Positions 7,775 to 16,420 of a stretch of 39,290 nt of DNA are shown here, in pieces. Source of the DNA: Bacteroidales bacterium (GTDB lineage: Bacteria; Bacteroidota; Bacteroidia; Bacteroidales; UBA12170). The stretch's first letter is position 1. The number at the start of each line of letters is the position of its first letter. Where the stretch lies: assembly GCA_021158405.1 (NCBI GenBank), contig JAGGUP010000123.1, positions 1 to 39,290 on the forward strand. Reading direction: 5' to 3'. The notes beneath the pieces are model-generated. The model was not told where the DNA came from and made no database searches. It saw only the letters and a list, made by a program, of their open reading frames with translations. Position numbers and translations under genes: made by a program.

Positions 7775-9406
7775 ATGCAAAAATTATTATTGTTAGGTGC
7801 TGAAGCCATCGCTCAGGGCGCTATTGATGGTGGTATGTCTGGTGTATATGCATACCCGGGAACTCCTTCCACCGAAATAACAGAATATGTTCAGCATTAC
7901 GAATTAGCAAAAGAAAGAAACATTCACAGCAAATGGTCGGCTAACGAAAAAACGGCTATGGAATCTGGTTTAGGGATGTCTTATGCAGGTAAAAGAGCTA
8001 TGGTATGTATGAAGCATGTAGGCTTAAATGTTGCTGCCGATGCTTTTATGAACTCAGCCATTACCGGAACAAATGGAGGTTTATTGGTAACAGTTGCCGA
8101 TGACCCTTCCATGCACTCATCTCAAAATGAGCAAGACTCTCGTTACTATGGAAAGTTTGCCCAGATTCCAATTTTGGAACCTTCGAGTCAGCAAGAAGCA
8201 TACGATATGGCTTATACCGGATTTCAAATGTCGGAAAGATTAGGTGTTCCTATTTTGATTAGGATAACCACTCGTTTAGCACATTCACGTGCTGCTATTG
8301 AAAGAAAACAGTTGCTCGATCAAAATGAAATTTCACTTCCTTCCAATCCTCATCAATTTGTATTACTCCCCAATTTTGCCAGAGTTCAATACAAAGGATT
8401 ATTGAATAGTTTTTCAGGATTTATTGAAGATTCTGAGACTTCGCCTTTTAACGAATATCGTGATGGATCAGATAAAACATTAGGAATTTTAACTTGTGGT
8501 TTGGCTTATAATTATTTGATGGAGAGCTTTCAAGACAAGCCATTCAATCACCCATTATTGAAAATTGGTCAATATCCAATGCCTCGCAAAAAGGTTGAAA
8601 AACTTTTAAACGAATGCGATGAGGTTTTAGTTTTGGAAGATGGATATCCTATGATCGAAGAGGTATTAAAAGGATATACAGCTAAAGAAAATATAAAAGG
8701 TCGTTTGGATGGTAGTATTCCTCGCGATGGCGAGCTGAACCCAAACATTGTTGCGCAAGCACTGGGTTTTGAAGAAAAGAAAAAAGAAACCTTGCTCAAC
8801 GATGCTGAATTGAAAGAAATGATTAAAGCTCGGCCACCTGCTATGTGTACCGGTTGTGGTCATATTGATGCTTATAATGCTTTGAATGAAGCTTTAAGTG
8901 AATATACAGTAGGTCGTGTTTTTTCAGATATTGGATGTTATACTTTAGGTGCATTGCCTCCTTTTAATGCGATAAATTCTTGCGTTGATATGGGAGCCAG
9001 CATCACAATGGCTAAAGGAGCTTCCGACGCGGGCATTGTTCCGGCCGTTGCCGTTATAGGTGATTCTACTTTTACCCACTCAGGAATGACCGGATTAATT
9101 GATGTGGTGAATGAGAAAGCGCCTATCACTATCCTGATCTCGGATAATTTTACTGCTGGAATGACTGGTGGACAAGACTCTGCTGCACTTGGTAAAATTG
9201 AGGATATCTGCGAAGGTATTGGAGTGGATCCGGCACATATTCGTGTATTTGTTCCGATGAAAAAAAATCATGATGAAATGGTAAGAATTATTCGTGAAGA
9301 ATTGTCTTTTGAAGGAGTGTCGGTAATTATTCCTCGTCGTCAATGTATTCAAACTATGCGTAATGTGGAGCTGAACAAAAGAATAACAGAATTAAATCTT
9401 CGCTAA
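7775..9406 (+). CDS. iorA: Indolepyruvate ferredoxin oxidoreductase, alpha subunit (short form)
   Basis: Catalytic, thiamine-diphosphate-binding subunit that oxidatively decarboxylates arylpyruvates (from Trp, Phe, Tyr) to aryl-acetyl-CoA with ferredoxin as acceptor. The N-terminal pyrimidine-binding domain begins GAEAIAQGAIDGGMSG with YPGTPSTEI. MCTGCGHIDAYNAL starts the second TPP domain near residue 357, and GDSTFTHSG at about 429 followed by SDN is the TPP/Mg motif. At 543 residues it stops after RRQCIQTMRN and lacks the C-terminal ferredoxin-like domain with two CxxCxxC motifs found in the longer archaeal form. iorB follows after 16 bases. The start has only this ATG in a sensible place behind the leader. 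Confidence 0.92.
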   Translation: MQKLLLLGAEAIAQGAIDGGMSGVYAYPGTPSTEITEYVQHYELAKERNIHSKWSANEKTAMESGLGMSYAGKRAMVCMKHVGLNVAADAFMNSAITGTNGGLLVTVADDPSMHSSQNEQDSRYYGKFAQIPILEPSSQQEAYDMAYTGFQMSERLGVPILIRITTRLAHSRAAIERKQLLDQNEISLPSNPHQFVLLPNFARVQYKGLLNSFSGFIEDSETSPFNEYRDGSDKTLGILTCGLAYNYLMESFQDKPFNHPLLKIGQYPMPRKKVEKLLNECDEVLVLEDGYPMIEEVLKGYTAKENIKGRLDGSIPRDGELNPNIVAQALGFEEKKKETLLNDAELKEMIKARPPAMCTGCGHIDAYNALNEALSEYTVGRVFSDIGCYTLGALPPFNAINSCVDMGASITMAKGASDAGIVPAVAVIGDSTFTHSGMTGLIDVVNEKAPITILISDNFTAGMTGGQDSAALGKIEDICEGIGVDPAHIRVFVPMKKNHDEMVRIIREELSFEGVSVIIPRRQCIQTMRNVELNKRITELNLR

Positions 9407-9422
9407 TCCTAAATTTAAAAAA

Positions 9423-10001
9423 ATGAAAACAGATATTATACTAGCAGGTGTTGGCGGACAAGGAATTTTATCCATTGCAGCCACTATAGGAATGGCTGCT
9501 CTTGCCAATAATTTACATATTAAACAAGCCGAAGTTCACGGAATGAGTCAAAGAGGTGGCGCTGTTCAATCGCATTTCCGATTGTCTTCTGATCCTATTT
9601 CTTCTGACCTTATTCCAAAAGGCAAAGCCGATATTATTCTTTCAGTAGAACCCATGGAAGCTCTACGTTATCTAGATTTTTTGAAATCCGATGGTTGGAT
9701 AGTAACTAATTCTACTCCTTTTGTAAACATTTCGAATTATCCTGAAATTGAAATTGTTTTGAATAAGCTTAAATCGAGGAAGAATACAATTATTCTGGAT
9801 GCAGATTCAATTGCAAAAGAACTAGGCTCCCCTCGCTCTTCAAATATTGTAATATTGGGTGCTGCAAGTCCTTTTATCGATTTGCCATTCGAATCTTTAG
9901 AAGCGGCACTACGCAAAATATTTTTACGCAAAGGCGAAAAAATCATCCAGGCTAATATTGAAGCTTTGAAAGCGGGAAAAGCATTTGCGGAAAAGCGATA
10001 A
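9423..10001 (+). CDS. iorB: Indolepyruvate ferredoxin oxidoreductase, beta subunit
   Basis: The 192-residue partner of IorA, from the gamma-type domain family of 2-oxoacid:acceptor oxidoreductases. IILAGVGGQGILSIA is the glycine-rich CoA/cofactor-binding start, and EVHGMSQRGGAVQSHFRL is diagnostic of the family. It begins 16 bases after iorA and ends just before a clear terminator, so the two form a two-gene operon. The length is normal and no Cys cluster is present, so neither subunit brings its own visible 4Fe-4S site. Confidence 0.93.
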   Translation: MKTDIILAGVGGQGILSIAATIGMAALANNLHIKQAEVHGMSQRGGAVQSHFRLSSDPISSDLIPKGKADIILSVEPMEALRYLDFLKSDGWIVTNSTPFVNISNYPEIEIVLNKLKSRKNTIILDADSIAKELGSPRSSNIVILGAASPFIDLPFESLEAALRKIFLRKGEKIIQANIEALKAGKAFAEKR

Positions 10002-10023
10002 ATTGAATAAATAAAGGAAAAGG

Positions 10024-10048
10024 CCTGCGCAATGTGTGCAGGTTTTTT
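10024..10048 (+). terminator. Rho-independent terminator of iorAB
   Basis: Stem CCTGCGC/GTGCAGG (7 pairs, one G-U) with a 5-base loop, followed by TTTTTT, 22 bases after the iorB stop. Confidence 0.8.
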
Positions 10049-10150
10049 CTTTGAATTGTCCATACATAATTGATATTAATCGTTTTCCATATTCATACAA
10101 TTCAAGAGCAATTAACACCTTATCTTAGTCGCTTCTAAGAAAATAGAAAA

Positions 10151-10819
10151 ATGAGTGATTTCATTACACTTTTAGAATTTGAATTTATACTGAATTCTAA
10201 CCCGAAAATTGCAAGCGGACAGAAGGCGTATATGAAAAATAAATTCGATTTCTTGGGACTTAGCTCTCCTATAAGACGAGAAATTCAAAAACCTTTCTTG
10301 CTTAAAATTTTTTTACCTCCTAAAAACGAGCTCGAAAATAGTGTAAGAACACTTTGGTTAGAACCGTATAGAGAATATCAATATTTTGCTCAAGAACTTG
10401 CTTTTATGTACAATAAACAAATACAGAAAAACGATATCGTATTATTCGAATTTATGGTTCTTCATAAATCGTGGTGGGACACGGTTGATTTTATTGCTGT
10501 TAAATTGATGGGCGACTATTTTAAACAGTTTCCAAATCAAAGAGATGTAAGAATAGAAAATTGGTTGCAATCAGGAAATATTTGGTTGCAGAGATCTGCC
10601 CTTCTTTATCAATTGAAATATAAGAAGGAATTAGATAATGATTTTTTAAGCTATATCATCAATCATTTACTTGGATCAAAAGAATTCTTTATCAACAAAG
10701 CTATAGGTTGGGTTTTGAGAGAATACAGTCGTGTAAATCCAGATTGGGTTCTGCAGTTTTGCGAAAAAACAACAATGAGTAATTTAAGTCGAAAAGAAGC
10801 CTTGCGTTTGATACTGTAA
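10151..10819 (+). CDS. AlkD-type DNA alkylation repair glycosylase
   Basis: Removes cationic N3- and N7-alkylpurines from DNA without flipping the base. The 222-residue protein is all-helical, as expected for the HEAT-like AlkD fold. The residues Trp109, Asp113 and Trp187 known to form the active cleft of Bacillus AlkD are found here at the same numbers, in HKSWWDTVDF and NKAIGWVLRE. The normal C-terminal segment NPDWVLQF and SRKEALRLI are present. It is a single-gene unit between the iorAB terminator and a convergent gene. The motif match is strong enough to expect activity. Confidence 0.9.
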   Translation: MSDFITLLEFEFILNSNPKIASGQKAYMKNKFDFLGLSSPIRREIQKPFLLKIFLPPKNELENSVRTLWLEPYREYQYFAQELAFMYNKQIQKNDIVLFEFMVLHKSWWDTVDFIAVKLMGDYFKQFPNQRDVRIENWLQSGNIWLQRSALLYQLKYKKELDNDFLSYIINHLLGSKEFFINKAIGWVLREYSRVNPDWVLQFCEKTTMSNLSRKEALRLIL

Positions 10820-10850
10820 AAGCATCAAACATTCATTTTGTAGCATAAAA

Positions 10851-10873
10851 AAAGGTACCAATGGGCGCCCTTT
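10851..10873. terminator. Possible bidirectional terminator between convergent genes
   Basis: AAAGG and CCTTT can pair around an inner GC-rich segment (GGTACC and GGGCGCCC, both self-complementary). The stem is imperfect, but it lies between the ends of the alkD-like gene and the convergent four-repeat gene. Confidence 0.3.
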
Positions 10874-10913
10874 CTTATTCAATAGTTTAGTTAATTATAT
10901 TTTTTATTTGAGG

Positions 10914-12647
10914 TTAGTCAATTAAATATACACTAATCCCATAATGTTCCTGATCTCTTGGTGGCGAAGCATTCCAGTCGCGATAGGAATGAGAACCATC
11001 GGTTTCGTAATAAACGGTATACTCGCCTTTTGGCAATAGAATTGTATCATCAAAGACTCTATTTTTTCTTGCTCCGCCAGCGGAATCGGTATTTCTATAG
11101 GTCATTTCCCAAACTACCTTTCCTGTTTCGTGGTTTCTTATCCAGCCCAGATCATCCAATCGACCTCCATCACCTTCGCCAATAGCATAAATCCTAATTT
11201 CGGAGTCTCTTTTTAGAGTAAAGCGTTCTTTCTTATATTCACGATCTCTTACGCGAATAATCTCGGCAAGGACATTCTCTTCAGAACTTGGAAATTCATC
11301 AAGCAATTCAAAGTATTTGCTATCATCAACAGCAATAATACTTAGTCCCCAAAGGTTTGGAATTAATGGTGGAGCTGCATTCCAATCACGATAAGAATGA
11401 GAACCGTCCGTAACGTAATAAGCAATATAATTTCCCTCTTCTAATTCAATTTCTTCGTTAATCATTCGGTTTTTCTTTCCGCCTCCAGCATAGCTAGAAT
11501 TTCTTTCTTTGAATTCCCAAACTTTTTCGTGGGTATCAGAATTTACAATCCAGCCATAGTCAGCCATATCGTAATCACCAGATCTTTCTCCAACGCAATA
11601 TACACGAAGTTTCATGTCTTTTTTAAGGCTAAAAGCTTGGCTTAAATATTCATTATCGCGAGCCATATTTAGCTCAAGAACAAAAGGGGTTTTATTTTCG
11701 CCGGCAAAAACTTTACTCTGGTTTTTCTTTGAAGTCCATAAGGAAATTCCCCAAGATTGAGGATCATTTGGAGGAAGCACATTCCACTTTTCGTAGGAGT
11801 GACTTCCGTCAGAAATAAAGTAGAGTGTATACTCTCCTTTTTCAAGGTCTATTTTTTCGGAAACCAATTTGTTTTTTCTTCCGCCGCCCGCATTTTTGAA
11901 TCGCGTATAGTCGTTGGGCCAAACTTTTTCAAGTGTATTATCATTTACAATCCAAGCAAAATCTAATTGCTCGTTGTCTAATTGTTCGCCAATTCCACGG
12001 ATATATAGTTCAACCTCGTTTTTTACGGTAAAACTCTTTTGTAAAAACTCATCGTCGCGGACTCTAATAAATGAAACAAGCGCATTTTTGGCAAAGTCAT
12101 CCATACTTTTATTTGCATCTCTTAGCTCGAAATATGTATCAGGTGCAGAAAGTGTCATTGAGAAGTTTGAATACCTTCTTTCATTTCGGATATCATCTCT
12201 TGAATCGCCATTTACAATTAGGTTGATGATATCTCCGAGGTTAAAGTCAATATTGTCGTAATCATCGTCAACTCCCGCCACATAATACACTTCATAGTCG
12301 CCGGCAGGCAATGTAATTTCTTTATCGAAAGTGAATTTGCCAGAATCGCGATACCTGAAAAATTTCTCATTTTCCTCTTCGAGTAAACTCCAAACAACTT
12401 CACGTGTTTTGCTGTCGATTATCCATCCGTAAAACATTAAATCGTGGCCTACTCTTTCATATAATCCTGCGGTACCTTCAATTTGAATAGTTGCCTCTTT
12501 GTTCAGATGAAACCCATCAGCATCAATTCTTCCAGTTCTTTGGTATCCAACTTCTATTTGCTGGTTGCTTTTCTGTGCGTAAACAGTTTCTCCCAATAGA
12601 AAAACAGATAGAAAAAACACAGGTAATAATAATTTGATCGTTTTCAT
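10914..12647 (-). CDS. Secreted protein with four copies of an unrecognised domain
   Basis: A 577-residue exported protein with a signal peptide ending near VYAQ (residue 25). The rest is four repeats of about 120-135 residues. Repeats 2-4 share an opening RVRD/ARD-x-E-Y/F, a middle W-I-V/R-N with KVW, then AGGG/A-x-KN, then E/KGEYTLYF and DGSHSYRDWNA-x-PP, ending in W/YGIS. Repeat 1 keeps the plan (FYGWIID, PAGDYEVYYV) but lacks the DGSHSYRDWN signature and has an Asp-rich segment DDDYDN instead. Alternating hydrophobic patterns suggest beta-sandwich domains, perhaps binding carbohydrate or metal through the Asp, His and Trp residues. I do not recognise the family, and no catalytic site or sorting domain is evident. 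It stands alone. Confidence 0.8.
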   Translation of the reverse strand: MKTIKLLLPVFFLSVFLLGETVYAQKSNQQIEVGYQRTGRIDADGFHLNKEATIQIEGTAGLYERVGHDLMFYGWIIDSKTREVVWSLLEEENEKFFRYRDSGKFTFDKEITLPAGDYEVYYVAGVDDDYDNIDFNLGDIINLIVNGDSRDDIRNERRYSNFSMTLSAPDTYFELRDANKSMDDFAKNALVSFIRVRDDEFLQKSFTVKNEVELYIRGIGEQLDNEQLDFAWIVNDNTLEKVWPNDYTRFKNAGGGRKNKLVSEKIDLEKGEYTLYFISDGSHSYEKWNVLPPNDPQSWGISLWTSKKNQSKVFAGENKTPFVLELNMARDNEYLSQAFSLKKDMKLRVYCVGERSGDYDMADYGWIVNSDTHEKVWEFKERNSSYAGGGKKNRMINEEIELEEGNYIAYYVTDGSHSYRDWNAAPPLIPNLWGLSIIAVDDSKYFELLDEFPSSEENVLAEIIRVRDREYKKERFTLKRDSEIRIYAIGEGDGGRLDDLGWIRNHETGKVVWEMTYRNTDSAGGARKNRVFDDTILLPKGEYTVYYETDGSHSYRDWNASPPRDQEHYGISVYLID

Positions 12648-12793
12648 GGAAAATGTTTTTAATTAATACGATAACGGAACTTCATTTCAGACGACAATAA
12701 AGCTGATGGGTTACATTAAATTGAAAAATCTACACGATTGCATTCAACGATGGGTCTTATTTTTTCAAACCTTGGATGATATTGAAACTATAG

Positions 12794-12836
12794 AAAAGCC
12801 ACTAATACACGAATCATTCGTGCATTAGTGGCTTTT
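12794..12836. terminator. Long stem-loop followed by a T-run
   Basis: Twenty-base arms (AAAAGCCACTAATACACGAA and its complement with one A/C mismatch) around a 3-base loop, followed by TT. It stands 25 bases before the ispE -33 box and well upstream of the divergent secreted-protein gene, so no gene clearly ends at it. It may be a repeat rather than a working terminator. Confidence 0.45.
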
Positions 12837-12860
12837 TTCATTTGAATCAAATTCTTTCGT

Positions 12861-12893
12861 TTTGCAAAGCTCTCAGATTAATCTGTATTTTTG
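12861..12893 (+). promoter_or_regulatory. Promoter of ispE
   Basis: TTTG at 12861-12864 and TATTTTTG at 12886-12893, separated by 21 bases, match the Bacteroidota -33/-7 pattern. An upstream TTG start in frame falls inside the -7 box, so ATG 12918 is the real start. Confidence 0.6.
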
Positions 12894-12917
12894 AACAACT
12901 TAAAACCACTGGAATTT

Positions 12918-13742
12918 ATGCTTTGGTTTCCTCATGCTAAAATCAATTTGGGTCTTGCCGTTTTAAACAAACGTAAAGATGGTTTTCATTCGATTGAAAG
13001 CCTTCTTCATCCTATAAAACTATTCGATATTTTGGAGATTATTGAAAATCAAAACAGCGATAATCTTGAAGATGAATTATTTCTCTCCGGCCTTTCTCTT
13101 GATATTTCCACAGAAGAAAACTTGGTTTGGAAAGCATTACAACTTTTGCGAAAACGATTTGATTTCCCTTCTGTAAAAATACATTTGCACAAGCAAATTC
13201 CCAGTGGTTCGGGTTTAGGTGGTGGAAGTTCTGATGCAGCTCATACACTATTTGCAATTAATCAACTTTTCAATCTACAAATAAGTAAGAATAGATTAGC
13301 CGAATTAGCTTCTGAAATTGGGAGTGATTGTCCGTTTTTTAATGAAAATAAATCTCAATATGTAAAAGGTAGAGGTGAATTATTGGAGTCATTTGAGCTA
13401 AACCAAAAACCGCTAAAACTCTTTTTGGTAATTCCTGATTTTTCCGTATCGACTCAAATGGTCTACTCCAAAATCAAACCAAAACCTAATCAAAAGCCAC
13501 CAATAGAAATCCTTAAGCAACCCATTAAGAATTGGAAAACTGATTTGAAAAATGATTTTGAAGAAGTTGTTTTCAAAGACTTTCCTTTGCTATCCGAATT
13601 GAAGGAAGAATTATATCGAAGAGCTGCGCTCTATGTTTCTATGAGTGGAAGTGGATCAGGAATTTATGCCTTGTTTTCCGATGAAATCAAAATACAATTA
13701 CCCGAAAACTATACCTCTTATTGGATGAATTTTCCCTACTAA
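12918..13742 (+). CDS. ispE: 4-diphosphocytidyl-2-C-methyl-D-erythritol kinase
   Basis: GHMP kinase of the non-mevalonate isoprenoid pathway; it phosphorylates CDP-methylerythritol. The 274 residues show all three GHMP motifs: HAKINLGLAV near the start, the ATP loop PSGSGLGGGSSDAA at about residues 95-108, and SMSGSGSGIYALF near the C-terminus. ATG 12918 gives the expected MLWFPHAKINLGL start behind a good promoter. The stop overlaps that of the convergent MATE gene by four bases (CTAA). Length and motifs are normal for a functional enzyme. Confidence 0.94.
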   Translation: MLWFPHAKINLGLAVLNKRKDGFHSIESLLHPIKLFDILEIIENQNSDNLEDELFLSGLSLDISTEENLVWKALQLLRKRFDFPSVKIHLHKQIPSGSGLGGGSSDAAHTLFAINQLFNLQISKNRLAELASEIGSDCPFFNENKSQYVKGRGELLESFELNQKPLKLFLVIPDFSVSTQMVYSKIKPKPNQKPPIEILKQPIKNWKTDLKNDFEEVVFKDFPLLSELKEELYRRAALYVSMSGSGSGIYALFSDEIKIQLPENYTSYWMNFPY

Positions 13743-15073
13743 ATCTTTTTCAAGCGCCAGTTTCCTTTGAGCAAATACCAATAACTTAGAAGACCAAGTC
13801 CTGACATATAGATATATTCCGAGATCCAGGCAACAGCTACATCGACATTTTTCAAAATGACTACCCAGTATAAAAAAGAAAGATAAAAAATCAGAGTGGT
13901 AATTTCTATTGCCAGGGCAGTCTTCGTATTGGCTGTCCCACTTACACCATTAAAAACAATCATTGAAATAGAATACACGAGGATAGCTCCACTAATAACA
14001 TAAAGAGAAGAAATAGAATCTGCAATCAGATTTGGGTTGTTTGTATATACACGAATTAATTGTTTCGGAATTAGCCAGATAAGAATAATAAATGGGATGA
14101 CACTTAGCAAACTTATTTTTACTATTCGATTGATAATACTCATAACATCATTAACAAAACCTTCCCCAATGGCATTGCTAATCAGGCTGGAAGTTGCAGT
14201 ACTTAAACCCATAATTGGAATAACCAAAACCATATAAATACTACGAATGATGTTGGAAACCGCCAAGGGTCGCTCTCCCATTTGTTCGATAATGGCAAAA
14301 AACGAAAACCAAGTTGCAATCGACAGAAAATACTGCAACATAATATAAGTAGATATGGATAAGGTATTTCGTATAATTACTAAATCGACTTTTGGAAAAC
14401 GAAACAATTGATATTTTTTTACATCAAGTTTAACGCGTGCATAAAAGATAAAAAAGACAAACGAAACTGCTTCGGCAATTACACTTGCGAGAGCAGCGCC
14501 TGCGATACCCATTTGAGGGAAACCATAATGACCAAAAATGAGTAAATAATCGAAAATAATATTCGTGATTGCCATAATCATAGCGCTGTATACCAAAGAT
14601 TTAGTTTTGGTAACACCTACAAAAAGAGCACGGAAGGCTAAATTTCCGAAAGCAAAAAAGATTCCCCAAACACGAACTTCAAGATAGGCTTTTGATGCTT
14701 GAAAAATATTATCTGAGGAAACAATCTGTTTCAAAACAAGAGCCCCCAAAAAATAGATAAAGATAAAAATGAGTATTCCCAACAGGAGGAAGAAATAGGA
14801 TGATTGATCAAAAATACTCCCAATTTGTTTGAATTTCTTTTCGCCATTGCGGCGAGCAATCATTATTTGAGTTCCGGTGCTAAAGCCAAAACCTAACATA
14901 AAAACGGCAATGTAAAACAATCCGGCGATAGCCGAAGCTCCAAGCTCAACCTCACCAACACGACCCAGAAAGGCGGTATCAATAACATTGATAATGTTTT
15001 GTGCGAGTAAACTTAATATAATCGGATAGGAAACCTGCCAAATTTTACCATACGATGGAACACCTTGTTTCAT
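13739..15073 (-). CDS. MATE family multidrug/Na+ or H+ antiporter
   Basis: A 444-residue inner-membrane protein with about twelve hydrophobic segments in two related halves, as in NorM-type MATE exporters. It starts YGKIWQVSYPIILSLLAQNIINVIDTAF in outline, with the family's typical FLGRVGEVELGASAIAG loop, and the second half opens around PLAVSNIIRSIYMVLVIP. Such pumps expel cationic drugs or metabolites in exchange for Na+ or H+; the substrate cannot be read from the sequence. It lies 41 bases downstream of the small membrane protein and probably belongs to the ECF sigma operon. Its stop overlaps that of ispE. Confidence 0.9.
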   Translation of the reverse strand: MKQGVPSYGKIWQVSYPIILSLLAQNIINVIDTAFLGRVGEVELGASAIAGLFYIAVFMLGFGFSTGTQIMIARRNGEKKFKQIGSIFDQSSYFFLLLGILIFIFIYFLGALVLKQIVSSDNIFQASKAYLEVRVWGIFFAFGNLAFRALFVGVTKTKSLVYSAMIMAITNIIFDYLLIFGHYGFPQMGIAGAALASVIAEAVSFVFFIFYARVKLDVKKYQLFRFPKVDLVIIRNTLSISTYIMLQYFLSIATWFSFFAIIEQMGERPLAVSNIIRSIYMVLVIPIMGLSTATSSLISNAIGEGFVNDVMSIINRIVKISLLSVIPFIILIWLIPKQLIRVYTNNPNLIADSISSLYVISGAILVYSISMIVFNGVSGTANTKTALAIEITTLIFYLSFLYWVVILKNVDVAVAWISEYIYMSGLGLLSYWYLLKGNWRLKKI

Positions 15074-15114
15074 TCCGCAAATTTAGGTTTTCCCTAGAAA
15101 GACAAGGTTTGATA

Positions 15115-15579
15115 TTAGAACATAAAACCGGTTTTCTGTAGAACGCGAAAATTTTTCCTTAAAAAATCATCAATGCCGAATAAAGAAAATGTAGCCAAAG
15201 CAATAATAAAGATAAGGGAGAAAGAGGATGTGCGTGAGAAAATACGGATAACATAATCTAAAAATACGGAGTTTATATTCTCTAATAAATAGCGAAGGAG
15301 GCCTTCTTCGGGTAACCAAACCGAAACATAAGGCCAGATGATATATATTACAACTAAATTGATAAGTGCAATCAGGCCAAAAATTAAAAAGGTTACATTT
15401 TTTCCAACAGCACTTATGCTTGGATTAGGAGTTAGGCTTTCTTTTTGCTGAATTACTGCCATTATATTAGCAGTAAAATTCATAGAAGGTGCCATAAGAT
15501 ACTCTTCGTTAAATAAGGATTTTAAAAACATATCCTTTTCAACCGCTTGATATCCCGTTATTTTTTCTTCTGTTTTCAT
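15115..15579 (-). CDS. Small two-helix membrane protein next to an ECF sigma factor
   Basis: A 154-residue protein. The N-terminal 60 residues are soluble and include EEYLMAPSMNFTANIMAVI, a phrase seen in small proteins encoded after ECF sigma factors in this phylum. Two membrane segments follow (FLIFGLIALINLVVIYII and SLIFIIALATFSLFGI), with a short basic tail. I see no zinc-binding anti-sigma motif (H-x3-C-x2-C). By position, 90 bases after the sigma gene, it may be the membrane-held partner that restrains it, but this is inference from context. Confidence 0.75.
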   Translation of the reverse strand: MKTEEKITGYQAVEKDMFLKSLFNEEYLMAPSMNFTANIMAVIQQKESLTPNPSISAVGKNVTFLIFGLIALINLVVIYIIWPYVSVWLPEEGLLRYLLENINSVFLDYVIRIFSRTSSFSLIFIIALATFSLFGIDDFLRKNFRVLQKTGFMF

Positions 15580-15669
15580 CTGTTTATAATTTTACCTTTC
15601 GGCCAGATGGAACTCGCAATAAAATCATCTTCCTATAATCAGAAGTCTTTATACTAGCTCGTTTCATCA

Positions 15670-16257
15670 CTACAAATTTATTGTTTTAATAACATCTTCG
15701 TTTTTTACTAATTCTTCTTGCATTTTAATATACAATCGCTTTCTAATACGATGCAATTTTACTTTTACGTTAGCTGCCGACAATCCTGTGATGCTGCTTA
15801 TTTCATTTACAGGTAATCCTTTTAAATAAAAGAGATTAATAATTAAATAGTCATCATCGGATAAAGTAAGTAAAGCAGTTTGAAGCATTTTTTGTTGATC
15901 TTCCATATCTACCGCATCCAAATCTTCACGTACATCATCTTCCGAATAATTCGAAATTACAAAATCATCAAGTGCATGAACTTCCAGCCTACGTTTGCGC
16001 GTCATTGAAATAGCTGCATTGTAAGCGATTCTATATAACCAGGTTGAGAATTTAGCTTCACCTCTAAATTTATCTAACTTATCAAAGGCTTTTAAGAACG
16101 TATCTTGAGCTAATTCCTCAGCTTCTTCGGCTTTTCTAACTATCTTATAGCAAATGGTGTAGACCATTGCCTTATGTTTTTCAACTAGCGGAGCATAAGC
16201 GCTGCTATTGCCTTTTAATACTTCCTTTATATAAAAACTGTCGTCTTTAAAAGCCAT
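15670..16257 (-). CDS. ECF (sigma-70 family group 4) RNA polymerase sigma factor
   Basis: A 195-residue sigma factor with region 2 (YAPLVEKHKAMVYTICYKIV, EAEELAQDTFLKAF, and the -10-binding helix FSTWLYRIAYNAAIS) and region 4 with its helix-turn-helix (LPVNEISSITGLSAANVKVK, LHRIRKRLY). It heads a probable operon with the two-helix protein and the MATE pump. Regulation by a membrane partner is usual for the class. On the minus strand, TTG followed after about 21 bases by TAACTTTA could be its own promoter in the 16.3-16.4 kb gap, but that match is weak. Confidence 0.92.
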   Translation of the reverse strand: MAFKDDSFYIKEVLKGNSSAYAPLVEKHKAMVYTICYKIVRKAEEAEELAQDTFLKAFDKLDKFRGEAKFSTWLYRIAYNAAISMTRKRRLEVHALDDFVISNYSEDDVREDLDAVDMEDQQKMLQTALLTLSDDDYLIINLFYLKGLPVNEISSITGLSAANVKVKLHRIRKRLYIKMQEELVKNEDVIKTINL

Positions 16258-16420
16258 TTCTTCTGGTTTTCATTTATAGGACGAATAAGAAAGCTTTCGG
16301 TTACAAAACGAAAACTTATAATTTAAGTTGTAAAGTTAAGAAGTGTTAATAGACAGAATCAATAAAAATAATGTAACTAGTCAGTGTAATAATACATCTA
16401 AAATGTTCAATGTGAAAAGT

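Noticed and set aside
12891-12917. TTG start for ispE
   Set aside because: The TTG is part of the TATTTTTG promoter box, so it would not be in the transcript.
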